From JANNRA01 sp031401035 (GTDB lineage Bacteria; Desulfobacterota; Binatia; HRBIN30; CADEER01): 8,993 nucleotides of DNA. Below the pieces are notes generated by a model. The model had not been told where the DNA came from, did no database searches, and was given only the letters and a program-made list of their open reading frames with translations. The DNA lies in NCBI GenBank assembly GCA_031401035.1, contig JANNRA010000054.1:1-8993 (forward strand). Reading direction: 5' to 3'. Every line of letters starts with the position of its first letter. Position 1 is the first letter of the stretch. Positions 1 to 7,003 of the stretch are shown piece after piece. The position numbers were made by a program, and so were the translations under genes.

Positions 1-47
1 GTGGCAGCGCTCGCCGGATCCGGAAGGACGAAGGATAACTTGGTGAC

Positions 48-65
48 CATCCGGCTCGCCGGATG
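48..65. repeat. Short inverted repeat, CATCCGGC-TC-GCCGGATG
   Basis: Two 8-nt arms are exact reverse complements separated by 2 nt. The right part (GCTCGCCGGAT, 54-64) also occurs as a direct copy at 9-19. It may be a degenerate palindromic element or chance in GC-rich DNA. No coding region is supported in 1-287: the open frames there lack family resemblance and run through the hairpin at 230-272. Confidence 0.3.
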
Positions 66-229
66 CGCACGAATAGGAGAGTGGTCCCTCCGCGCCGGCT
101 CGTTCCCGCTGCCGATCCCACGGATCGACGGCGCCGCCCGCCTGCGCCTACCGCACCGCTCCTGCACGCGCTGCTTGACTCCGTTCCTCATAGGAGAGGG
201 GACCCATGCGAGCAGTACGGTGCATGCCA

Positions 230-272
230 AGGTCCCCTCACCCGCAGGCAGAGGGTCAGGGTGAGGGGATCT
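230..272 (-). terminator. Hairpin downstream of the antiporter gene (REP-like or terminator)
   Basis: The arms CCCCTCACCC (234-243) and GGGTGAGGGG (259-268) are perfect complements. The stem extends outward through 233/269, a G-T wobble at 232/270, 231/271 and 230/272, giving about 14 bp around a 15-nt loop. It begins 15 nt past the stop codon of the minus-strand antiporter gene, the right place for a transcription terminator. There is no clear T-tract on either side. CCCTCACCC/GGGTGAGGG palindromes are a common type of dispersed intergenic repeat in high-GC proteobacteria-like genomes (general recollection), so a REP-type element that also ends or stabilises the mRNA is as likely as a dedicated terminator. 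Confidence 0.5.
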
Positions 273-287
273 CGACGTCGCCTCGAC

Positions 288-2621
288 TTACAACTCCGCC
301 TCGTCCGGGTAGCACCAGCCCCAGTTCTCGCCCGGCTCGAGCGAGCGCATGATCGGGTGCTGCGTCTCCTGCCAGTGCGCCGTGGCGTGCCGGCCGGGCG
401 ACGAATCGCAGCAGCCGACGTGGCCGCAGCTCAGGCACAGGCGCAGATGGATCCAGCGGGTGCCGTCGCGCAGGCAGGTGGCGCAGCCGGGCGTGCGCGG
501 GCGCACCGCATTGATGCGGTCGAGGTGGCCGCAGGCGGCGCCGGGACGCGGCGTCAGCCCGATCGGCTGTGTCGTGTCGATGCGCCGGCGCTCGGCGGCA
601 CCGGCCAGCGCGGCGGTTTCGGCCTCGCTCAACGAGCCGACGCGGAACAGCGGCGCCGCCGCGGCGAAGGCGTTGGCGGAGCCGGCGAGCAGCAGCTCGT
701 CGCCGGCCGCGAGCGGCACCGACGGGTCGGGTTCCGCGAGCGTCGTCTCGCCGCGGCGCAGCGCCTCGACGCGCAATGCGAAGCGGGCGTCGAGGTCGAG
801 CTCGCCGATCGTCTGGCCGGCCGCCGGCGCGCCGCGGCGCACCAGGACGGCGCGGCGGTCGAGGCAGTCCGGGCCGAGCGAACACTCGGCGACGGGCGCG
901 TCCGGCTGCCCGAGGCTGCGCAGCGCCGCGTAGCCGGCGGCGCGAATGGTCTCTTCGTTGCCGGCGATCTCGTCGGCGCCGATGTTGTAGGTGCGCATGA
1001 CGTCGGTGAACAGTTGTACGACGCTCTCCAGTTCCTCGGCGACGACGCGATCGACGCCGACCTCGGCGAGCGGCTCGACCTCGGCGATCCACGCCGTGCG
1101 CACCAGGATGCGCATGGTCGGATTGACGGTGCGCGCGACGGCGGCGATGCGGCGCGCCGTGCCGGGGTCGTCGTCGGCGATGATCAGCATCTTCGCCCGC
1201 TCGACGCCGGCGAGGTGCAGCGTGTGCAGCTTGGTGGCGTCGCCGCGCAGCACCGGCAGGCCGTCGGCCTCCGCCTCGTTGGCGCCGACCGGACTGAGGG
1301 TCGTGATCACGTAGGGGATGTTCGAGCCGTGCAGGACGCGCACCAGGCGCCGCGCCGCCTCGCCGTAGCCGGCGACGACGACGTGATTCTCGAACGACGC
1401 GTGCGGTGTCGCCGCCTGCGCCGGCGCCGCGGCGATGGCGCGATCGCTCTGGCTGCGCTCGACGCGGCGCCCGAAGGCGACGCCGAGCGAGGTCAGCAGC
1501 GGCGTCGCGACCATCAGCAGCACCGTCGAGGCGATGAACACCTGCGACCCGTCGGCGCCCATGCCCGCCGGCGTCAGGCCGAGCCCGCGCCCGGCGCGCT
1601 CGAGCACGAAGGAGAACTCGCCGACCTGCGCCAGCATCAGCCCCGAAGCGGCGGCCACCGGCAGCGGATAGCCAAGCGCGCGCACGCTCGCCGCCGTACT
1701 GACGACCTTGATCGCCAGGACGATGCCGACGGCGAGCAGCACCAGCGGCAGGTTGGCGACCAGAAAGCCGAGGTCGAGCAGCATGCCGACCGAGACGAAG
1801 AAGGCGGCGCTGAAGAGGATCTGCAACGGCAGGATCTCGCCCAGAGCGTGCTCGCTGAAGCGGCTCTCACTGACCACCAGGCCGGCGAGGAAGGCGCCGA
1901 GCGAGAGGCTGACGCCGGCGAGGTTGGTCAACCAGGCGGTGCCGAAGCAGATGGCGATGACCGCCAGCAGGAACAGCTCCGGGGAGCAGGTCTTCGCCAC
2001 CTGCTCGAGCACCACCGGCATGACGCGCCGAGCAACGACCAGCACCGCGACGATGATCGCCGCCGCCTTGCCGAGCGCCCACAGGATGGCGCCGCTCGAG
2101 CCGCCGCCGCCGGCCAGCATCGGCACCAGCAGCACCATGACGATGACCGCCAGGTCCTGGAAGATCAGCAGCCCGAGCGCCACCTGGCCGTGCGCGGCGC
2201 TGGTCTCGAGCCGGTCGGCGAGCAGCTTGAGGACGATGGCGGTCGAGCTCAAGGCCACCAGGAAGCCGGTGAACAGACCGGCCCGCCACTCGACGCCGAG
2301 GAACCACAGCAGCGCCATCATGCCGAGCGACGCGGAGACGACCTGCAGGCCGCCGCCGACGAAGATCAGGCGCTTGATGCGCGCCAGCTTCTCGAGGCTG
2401 AACTCAATGCCGATGGTGTAGAGGAGGAACATGACGCCGACCTCGGCCGCGGCGTCGACCATCGCCTGGTCGCGCACCAGGCCGATCCCGTGCGGGCCGA
2501 TGATGACGCCGGCAACGAGAAAGCCGACGATCGGCACCAGGCCGATGCGGAAACAGGCATAGGCGATCAGCGCCGCCGCGACGATCAGCGCGACGGCTTC
2601 GGCAATGACATCGTGCGGCAT
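288..2621 (-). CDS. CPA2/KefB-type cation:proton antiporter with RCK domains and C-terminal UBP zinc finger
   Basis: A 777-residue inner-membrane monovalent cation (K+ or Na+):H+ antiporter of the CPA2 family. Residues 1 to about 385 are roughly twelve hydrophobic segments. They include the N-terminal GxxxxxGFLVAGxIIGP block (about 27-43) and the family FQD motif at F154-Q155-D156 in a membrane helix. A TrkA-N/RCK Rossmann domain starts near 411; its nucleotide loop reads GYGEAA (418-423), with alanine where the third glycine often is. A TrkA-C/RCK-C domain spans about 570-660. Residues about 695-777 are an extra UBP-type zinc finger: C697/H699, C713/C716, C729/C732, H734, C737, H745, H749 and H755. 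Usual Kef proteins of about 600 residues lack this tail. The ATG at 2621 fits the family N-terminus, but no Shine-Dalgarno is visible because the upstream bases lie in an inverted repeat. No KefF/KefG ancillary gene is adjacent, so glutathione gating cannot be inferred. The family call is firm; the ion and the role of the zinc finger are unknown. Confidence 0.93.
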   Translation of the reverse strand: MPHDVIAEAVALIVAAALIAYACFRIGLVPIVGFLVAGVIIGPHGIGLVRDQAMVDAAAEVGVMFLLYTIGIEFSLEKLARIKRLIFVGGGLQVVSASLGMMALLWFLGVEWRAGLFTGFLVALSSTAIVLKLLADRLETSAAHGQVALGLLIFQDLAVIVMVLLVPMLAGGGGSSGAILWALGKAAAIIVAVLVVARRVMPVVLEQVAKTCSPELFLLAVIAICFGTAWLTNLAGVSLSLGAFLAGLVVSESRFSEHALGEILPLQILFSAAFFVSVGMLLDLGFLVANLPLVLLAVGIVLAIKVVSTAASVRALGYPLPVAAASGLMLAQVGEFSFVLERAGRGLGLTPAGMGADGSQVFIASTVLLMVATPLLTSLGVAFGRRVERSQSDRAIAAAPAQAATPHASFENHVVVAGYGEAARRLVRVLHGSNIPYVITTLSPVGANEAEADGLPVLRGDATKLHTLHLAGVERAKMLIIADDDPGTARRIAAVARTVNPTMRILVRTAWIAEVEPLAEVGVDRVVAEELESVVQLFTDVMRTYNIGADEIAGNEETIRAAGYAALRSLGQPDAPVAECSLGPDCLDRRAVLVRRGAPAAGQTIGELDLDARFALRVEALRRGETTLAEPDPSVPLAAGDELLLAGSANAFAAAAPLFRVGSLSEAETAALAGAAERRRIDTTQPIGLTPRPGAACGHLDRINAVRPRTPGCATCLRDGTRWIHLRLCLSCGHVGCCDSSPGRHATAHWQETQHPIMRSLEPGENWGWCYPDEAEL

Positions 2622-2622
2622 C

Positions 2623-2717
2623 TGGAGTGCGGCGCGTCAGCGCCGCTCGGCCTCGGCGCCGCGTGAGCGGCGCGCACGCGCCGCGGCGGCACAGCGGCGC
2701 TGACGCGCCGCACTCCA
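2623..2717. repeat. Perfect 25-bp inverted repeat filling the P450-antiporter gap
   Basis: The left arm (2623-2647, starting TGGAGTGCGGCGCGTCAG) and right arm (2693-2717, ending GACGCGCCGCACTCCA) are exact reverse complements over 25 nt, around a 45-nt spacer. Inside the spacer, GCGGCGCG (2667-2674) and CGCGCCGC (2677-2684) form a second hairpin, so the whole block can fold as a long branched stem. The right arm ends 2 nt before the P450 stop codon and the left arm begins 1 nt from the antiporter ATG. The element therefore occupies nearly the whole intergenic space. It could be a mobile REP/MITE-like palindrome, a P450 terminator, an mRNA stabiliser or a translational control of the antiporter. 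No transposase is nearby and no target-site duplication is obvious. Confidence 0.85.
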
Positions 2718-2719
2718 CA

Positions 2720-3916
2720 TCAGATCCTCCCGACCATGCCGAGATGGGCGAAGCCGCGCACGTTCACCGAGTGCACGCGCGCGCTGGTCGCCATGTCGAT
2801 CTCGAAGTCCGGCAACCGGCGCCAGATCTCCTCCAGCGCCACGCGCCCCTCCAGCCGCGCCAGCGAGGCGCCGAGGCAGAAGTGCGTGCCGTGCCCGAAG
2901 GCCAGGGTGTGCGTCGTGTCGCGCAGCAGGTCGTAGCGCTCGGCGTCCGCGAACACCGATTCGTCGCGGTTGGCGGAGCCGACCAGCAGCACGATCATGT
3001 CGCCGGCGCGCATGGCTTGGCCGTGCAGCTCGGTGTCGACGGTGAGCAGCCGTGCCAACGCCTGCGTCGAGTTGTCGTAGCGCGCCGTCTCCTCCACCCA
3101 TTGCGCGATGCGGCTCGGGTCCTCGCGCAGCCGCTGCCGCTGCTCGGGGTTGCGCCACAGCCAGTACAGCGCGTTGCCGAGCAGCTTGGTGGTGGTCTCG
3201 CTGCCGGCGATGACCATCAGGAACAGGAAGCCCATGATCTCCTGCTCGGTGAGCCGGTCGCCGTCGACCTCGGCCACCAGCAGGGCGCTGAGCAGATCGT
3301 CGCCTGGCCGCGCCCGCCGCTCGCCGATGGTGCGGCCGAAGTAGCGCATCATTTCCATCGCCGCGACGCCGGCCGCCGGCGGCCGACCGGTGACGCCCTG
3401 CTCGCGATGCACGACGGTGTCGGCCCAGCCGCGCAGCGTGTCGCGGTCCGCGCGCGGCAGGTCGAGCAGGTCGCTGATGACGTCCATCGGCAGCTTGCCG
3501 GCGAAATCGTCGATGGCGTCCCAGCGCTCGCGCCCGGCACAGGCCTCGAGGTGCTCGACGGCGATGGCGCGGATGCGCGGCTCCAACGCGGCGACGCGGC
3601 GCAGGGTGAAGCCGCGCGACACCAGGGCGCGCAGGCGATCATGGCGCGGCGGATCCATGGCGAGGAACGAGGCGCCGCGCTCCGCCTCGGGCGAGAAGGC
3701 GTCGGGATCGAGCGCCACGCCGTGCTTGTTCGAGTAGCGCGCCGCGTCGCGAAAGGCCGCCTTGACGTCGGCATGGCGCGACAGCGCCCAGAAGCCGAGC
3801 CGCGGACTGCGGTACGCCGGCGCCTCGGCGCGCAGGCGCGTGTAGGTCGGATAGGGGTCCTCGTGCATGGCGTAATCGAACGGATCGAAGGCCAGCGGCG
3901 GCACAGCGGCGGTCAT
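2720..3916 (-). CDS. Cytochrome P450 monooxygenase
   Basis: A 398-residue soluble heme-thiolate monooxygenase of the usual bacterial class I size, expected to insert one oxygen atom from O2 into an organic substrate using electrons from a ferredoxin. Visible hallmarks are the I-helix AGSETT (237-242) with the acid-alcohol pair E240-T241, the K-helix ExxR at E276-R279, and the heme-binding loop FGHGTHFCLG (340-349), which fits FxxGxxxCxG with C347 as the iron ligand. There is no membrane anchor. The ATG at 3916 lies 10 nt after the stop of the CMD-like gene, suggesting co-transcription with it and the upstream dehydrogenase; no Shine-Dalgarno is evident. No ferredoxin or ferredoxin reductase gene is present, so redox partners must be encoded elsewhere. 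Small-molecule or catabolic P450s of this general type act on terpenes, fatty acids, steroids or aromatics; the substrate cannot be read from the sequence. The fold and chemistry are certain; the subfamily is not assigned. Confidence 0.96.
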   Translation of the reverse strand: MTAAVPPLAFDPFDYAMHEDPYPTYTRLRAEAPAYRSPRLGFWALSRHADVKAAFRDAARYSNKHGVALDPDAFSPEAERGASFLAMDPPRHDRLRALVSRGFTLRRVAALEPRIRAIAVEHLEACAGRERWDAIDDFAGKLPMDVISDLLDLPRADRDTLRGWADTVVHREQGVTGRPPAAGVAAMEMMRYFGRTIGERRARPGDDLLSALLVAEVDGDRLTEQEIMGFLFLMVIAGSETTTKLLGNALYWLWRNPEQRQRLREDPSRIAQWVEETARYDNSTQALARLLTVDTELHGQAMRAGDMIVLLVGSANRDESVFADAERYDLLRDTTHTLAFGHGTHFCLGASLARLEGRVALEEIWRRLPDFEIDMATSARVHSVNVRGFAHLGMVGRI

Positions 3917-3926
3917 TTCGGTGGGG

Positions 3927-4298
3927 TCACTTCGGCGCCAGTGGCGCGTCGCGCTCGGCGCGCAACTGGCGCACCACCTGGCTCGCCAGGGCGGCGCCGG
4001 GCCAGCCGGCGTAGTGGGCGACGTGCAGGATCAGCTCGTCGATCTCGACGTCGGTGAGCTGCTGCTGGCGCATGGTGGCGCCGAAGTGGATGCGCAGGAT
4101 GCTCTCGTTGCCGTGCGCGATGAGCAGCGGCAGGGTCGCCAGGCGGCGGTCGCGCAGCGACAGCCCGGGGCGCGACCAGATATCGGCGAAGAGATGATCG
4201 AGCGTTACCTCGACGAAGGGATCGGGCGTCGCCGGCGGCGCCGGCATGCCCATCACCTGCTCAAACTGGGCTCGTCCGCGCGCCCGCCGCTCGCTCAT
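3927..4298 (-). CDS. Carboxymuconolactone decarboxylase family protein
   Basis: A small 123-residue protein of the CMD family (the fold shared by 4-carboxymuconolactone decarboxylase and AhpD). The core, about 45-110, has the classic pattern LRDRRLATLPLLIAHG, then LRIHF (68-72), then the LHVAHYAGWP block (91-100), which closely resembles true gamma-carboxymuconolactone decarboxylases. The protein has no cysteine at all, so an AhpD-like CxxC peroxidase or disulfide role is excluded. The start is well placed: ATG at 4298 overlaps the dehydrogenase stop as ATGA, with AAGGAG about 7 nt upstream. Because no other beta-ketoadipate pathway gene is present, the substrate may be a different lactone or beta-keto acid; many CMD-family members in P450 or steroid clusters are uncharacterised. 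The family is sure; the exact reaction is not. Confidence 0.9.
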   Translation of the reverse strand: MSERRARGRAQFEQVMGMPAPPATPDPFVEVTLDHLFADIWSRPGLSLRDRRLATLPLLIAHGNESILRIHFGATMRQQQLTDVEIDELILHVAHYAGWPGAALASQVVRQLRAERDAPLAPK

Positions 4299-5155
4299 CC
4301 GTCGTCTCCTTCGACGCCGTAGATGCGCGCCAACAGCGGCAGGGCGGCCTCGGCCGCCGGCAGCGCCACGCCGTACTCGGCGGCGAGGGCGCGGGCGGCG
4401 TTGAGGTCCTTCTCGCCGATGGCGACGAAGCCGCGCATCTGGGCCCGGAACGGCGCCGCGGCGCGCTCGGCGGCGGGACGCCGGTAGAGGCCGAGGAAGC
4501 GCCGCGTCGAGGCGCCGATGACGCCGGAGGCGCTGGTGACCTGCTCGATCACCGCCGGGGCGACGCCGGCGGCGCGCGCCAGCTCCATCGCCTCGAAGGC
4601 GGCGGTCCAGGCGACGTACTGCATGATCTGGTTGCACGCCTTGGCAACGCAGCCGCTGCCGAGCGGTCCGGTATGCACGATCGTGCCGGCGAAGCAGTCG
4701 AGCAGCGGCCGCGCCCGCGCCACCGCGTCGTCGCTACCGCCGACCATCACCGTCAGCGTCCCGTCGTCGGCGCTCATCGCCCCGCCCGAGACGGCGGCGT
4801 CGACCAGCGCCACGCCGCGCGCCGCCGCCGCCGCGCCGAGCGTCAGCACGGTGCTGCGCTGCACCGTGCTGTGCACGGCGATCACCGCCCCGGCGGCGGC
4901 GCCGGCGAGGATGCCGTCGGCGCCGAGCACGACGGCGGTCAGATCGGCATCGTCGCGCACGCAGACGCCGATGACGTCGCTCGCCGCCGCCACCGCCGCG
5001 GCGGACGCCGCCGCATGCGCGCCGCATTCGACCAGCGCCCGCACCGGCGCCGCCGCCAGGTCGTGGACGGTCGGCGCCAAGCCAGCCGCGGCGATGCGCC
5101 GCGCCATCGGCAGCCCGATGTTGCCCAGCCCGATGAACCCCAGACGCGGCGCCAT
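4295..5155 (-). CDS. NAD(P)-dependent beta-hydroxyacid dehydrogenase family (HIBADH-like)
   Basis: A 286-residue cytosolic oxidoreductase of the 3-hydroxyisobutyrate dehydrogenase / tartronate-semialdehyde reductase superfamily, of typical length. The N-terminal Rossmann loop is GFIGLGNIGLPMA (6-18), with GLGNIG at 9-14. The substrate-binding signature DAAVSGG lies at 119-125. The catalytic lysine is K172 in GSGCVAKACNQ, with N175 three residues on. Retention of this lysine favours a hydroxyacid dehydrogenase or semialdehyde reductase over the related imine reductases, which replace it. The all-helical C-terminal dimerisation domain follows (about 165-286). It is the first gene of a minus-strand operon and overlaps the CMD-like gene by 4 nt. 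ATG 5155 is chosen because the family N-terminus begins immediately after it; the open frame continues upstream only as the antisense of the DUF1214 gene. No Shine-Dalgarno is obvious. The substrate is unknown. Confidence 0.93.
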   Translation of the reverse strand: MAPRLGFIGLGNIGLPMARRIAAAGLAPTVHDLAAAPVRALVECGAHAAASAAAVAAASDVIGVCVRDDADLTAVVLGADGILAGAAAGAVIAVHSTVQRSTVLTLGAAAAARGVALVDAAVSGGAMSADDGTLTVMVGGSDDAVARARPLLDCFAGTIVHTGPLGSGCVAKACNQIMQYVAWTAAFEAMELARAAGVAPAVIEQVTSASGVIGASTRRFLGLYRRPAAERAAAPFRAQMRGFVAIGEKDLNAARALAAEYGVALPAAEAALPLLARIYGVEGDDG

Positions 5156-5248
5156 GCCGCCGGTCGTAGCAGCGCCCCGCCGGTGAGGCCAGCAGGGGGA
5201 CGGGGCGGCGCCCTCCAATTCGGCCGACAACTGCGCTACAGCCGGCGC
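5156..5248. promoter_or_regulatory. Divergent intergenic region
   Basis: These 93 bp separate two divergently transcribed starts, the dehydrogenase (minus) and the DUF1214 gene (plus), so promoters for both must lie here or within the gene ends. I see no convincing -35/-10 pair and no Shine-Dalgarno before either ATG. The stretch 5175-5215 is rich in G and C runs and could fold weakly. The assignment rests on geometry only. Confidence 0.4.
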
Positions 5249-6316
5249 ATGTCCGCCACCGACGCCGGCCGCGCCTGGCTGGCCCTGCTCGACCTGCTGC
5301 GCGACGCCGACCAGACCTTCCTCGACGGGCCGCGCGGCGAGATGGACGGGCTCGGCATCGCCGCAGGGTATCGCCATCTCACGCACCTGCTCTCCTACGC
5401 CTTCGACCTCTACCTCGAGGCCGATGCCGAGCGCCCGGTCTTCACCGCACTCGCCAGTCCGACGCGCAAGATCCTCGGCGACAACGTCGATTCGCGCTAC
5501 TTCTTCGCGCCGCTGCGCGGCGACCGCCGCTACCGCATCCGCGGCCGCCGCGGCGACGAGGCCTACCTCGCCTTCTGCGTCTACGGCGGCCCGCCCGACG
5601 GCGCCTGGTCGACGCGCGTCATCGCCAACCGCTCGCAGCGCGACTTCGCCTGCGACGCCGACGGCCGCTTCGAGCTGCTGCTGGCCCCCGACGCCGCCGG
5701 CCCCGGCGCCATCCGCCTCGAAGCCGACGCCGTCTGCGTCATCACGCGCGAGTACTACTCGGATCGCGCCAGTGCCCGCCCGGCCGAGTTCGTCATCGAG
5801 GCGCTCGACCCGCCCGGCGCGCCGCCGCCGCTCGACGACGCCGCCCTCGCCCACCGCCTGCGCGCCGTCGCGACCTTCGTGCGCGAGACCATCCAGTTCA
5901 CTCCCCTGCCCGCCGGACTGCCGCCCAACCTGCTCGGCCCGGCGATGGCGTGGAACCCGCACCAGCCCGGCTGGGGCACGCCAGACAACGTGTACTCCCT
6001 CGGGCTCTTCCGCCTCGAGCCCGACGAGGTGCTGCTCATCGAGGGGCGCTCGCCGCCGTGCACCTACTGGGGCGCGCAGGTGTGGAACCGCTACATGCAG
6101 TCGCTGGACTACCGCTACCACCGCGTCTCGCTGAACCACGCCCAGGTGCAACTCGAAGCGGACGGGTCGTTTCGCCTCGCGGTGGCGCCGCGCGACCCGG
6201 GCCTGCCGAACTGGATCTCCACCGCCGGCCTCCGCGAAGGTCTCGTCTTCTGCCGCTGGCTGCAGGCCGGCACGCTGCCGGAGCAGCCGACGACGCGCGT
6301 CGTGCGCAGCGGCTGA
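5249..6316 (+). CDS. DUF1214 domain-containing protein
   Basis: A 355-residue protein of unknown function. The C-terminal part, about 260-350, has the DUF1214 pattern: YWGAQVWNRYMQSLDYR (273-289), then a loop reaching APRDPGLPNWISTAGLREG (313-331), then a final FCRWLQ (334-339) and a short tail. The N-terminal 200 residues contain a helical opening, an SRYFFAPLRG block near 82-91 and beta-rich segments like those of other single-DUF1214 proteins. There are no transmembrane helices, signal peptide or recognisable catalytic motif. ATG 5249 is the first start outside the antisense of the dehydrogenase; no Shine-Dalgarno is visible, and a later start (M32) would remove conserved-looking sequence. 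DUF1214 proteins are frequent in mycobacteria and other lipid- or hydrocarbon-degrading bacteria (general recollection). Divergent transcription from the dehydrogenase/CMD/P450 set is compatible with a shared substrate, but this is only inference. Confidence 0.82.
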   Translation: MSATDAGRAWLALLDLLRDADQTFLDGPRGEMDGLGIAAGYRHLTHLLSYAFDLYLEADAERPVFTALASPTRKILGDNVDSRYFFAPLRGDRRYRIRGRRGDEAYLAFCVYGGPPDGAWSTRVIANRSQRDFACDADGRFELLLAPDAAGPGAIRLEADAVCVITREYYSDRASARPAEFVIEALDPPGAPPPLDDAALAHRLRAVATFVRETIQFTPLPAGLPPNLLGPAMAWNPHQPGWGTPDNVYSLGLFRLEPDEVLLIEGRSPPCTYWGAQVWNRYMQSLDYRYHRVSLNHAQVQLEADGSFRLAVAPRDPGLPNWISTAGLREGLVFCRWLQAGTLPEQPTTRVVRSG

Positions 6317-6462
6317 GCGCGCGGGTTGCGGCAGTACACGGCCTTGAAGGCCCAGCAGATTCAGTCTACCAGTCACGCCGTGTCTGACCCCGCGATACAC
6401 TGCGTTTCCCGCAGCCCCGGGTGGATCAGGCCCGCAGTCTGATTGGCGTTCGGCAGCCGTCG

Positions 6463-6981
6463 ATGCGTGTCACGGAGATCCTCATTCTGACGCTGCTGGC
6501 CGCCCTACCGTTTGAGTCGACGGGCTGCGCTCCGGCACCGTCGGTGCCGGAGGGAACGACAGCGGATTACCTGCTGATCGAGAAATCGGCGCGCCGGCTC
6601 ACGTTGTACACCAAGGGGGCACCACTGAAGTCGTATCAGGTCGCCCTCGGACGGGAGCCAGAGGGACCGAAGGTGCGGGAAGGCGACAACCGCACGCCCG
6701 AAGGCACGTACTCGATCGACGGCCGCAAGCATGACAGCGGCTACCATCGGGCGCTGCATGTGTCCTATCCGAGCGCGCACGACCAAGAACGCGCGAAGCA
6801 ACTGCGTGTCGCACCTGGCGGAGACATCATGATTCATGGAATCCGGAACGGCTTCGGGTGGATCGGCCCCCTTCACCGCACCGTGGATTGGACGCGCGGC
6901 TGCATCGCCGTCACAGACTCGGAGATCGAGGAGATCTGGCGTATCGTTCCGGATGGTGTTCCAGTTGAGATTCGTCCATGA
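6463..6981 (+). CDS. L,D-transpeptidase (YkuD) family protein, probable lipoprotein
   Basis: A 172-residue exported protein with a YkuD-type catalytic domain. In the cell envelope such enzymes cross-link peptidoglycan stem peptides or attach proteins to them through an acyl-enzyme on cysteine. Residues 1-22 look like a lipoprotein signal: R2, a hydrophobic stretch 6-17, then STGC with C22. The -3 serine is atypical for a lipobox, so plain secretion is possible. The domain runs about 35-172. It opens with the usual DYLLIEKSARRLTLY block, has NRTPEGTY (76-83), and carries the active-site histidine at H125-G126 and catalytic cysteine C147 in TRGCIAV, which matches the family [S/T]xGC pattern. 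An in-frame GTG at 6421 would add 14 residues before the signal peptide; ATG 6463 is preferred because it puts the signal at the N-terminus. Third codon positions hold more A and T than in the flanking genes. It appears to be a single-gene unit. Confidence 0.88.
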   Translation: MRVTEILILTLLAALPFESTGCAPAPSVPEGTTADYLLIEKSARRLTLYTKGAPLKSYQVALGREPEGPKVREGDNRTPEGTYSIDGRKHDSGYHRALHVSYPSAHDQERAKQLRVAPGGDIMIHGIRNGFGWIGPLHRTVDWTRGCIAVTDSEIEEIWRIVPDGVPVEIRP

Positions 6982-7003
6982 AGGTGTCCCTCACTTCCGG
7001 GCG

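Noticed and set aside
1..264. 87-codon open frame beginning with GTG at the window edge
   Set aside because: No Shine-Dalgarno or homology is visible, and its end is encoded by the palindrome at 230-272, typical of spurious frames over repeats.
63..2666. Very long plus-strand open frame (867 codons) opposite the antiporter
   Set aside because: The translation is low-complexity, rich in Arg, Ala, Asp, Gln and His, with no family resemblance. It mirrors the codon bias of the strongly supported minus-strand antiporter and even runs through the inverted repeat. It is an antisense artefact of high GC.
2627..4057. 476-codon plus-strand open frame opposite the P450
   Set aside because: It is antisense to a P450 with all hallmark motifs. 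The product is compositionally biased with no recognisable domain.
4673..5248. In-frame 5' extension of the DUF1214 gene over the dehydrogenase
   Set aside because: The extra residues are antisense to the dehydrogenase, Arg/His-rich and unlike any domain; ATG 5249 fits better.
5156..6400. Upstream in-frame extension of the dehydrogenase on the minus strand, across the DUF1214 gene
   Set aside because: The family N-terminus with the GxGxxG loop starts right at ATG 5155. The extension is only the complement of a real plus-strand gene.
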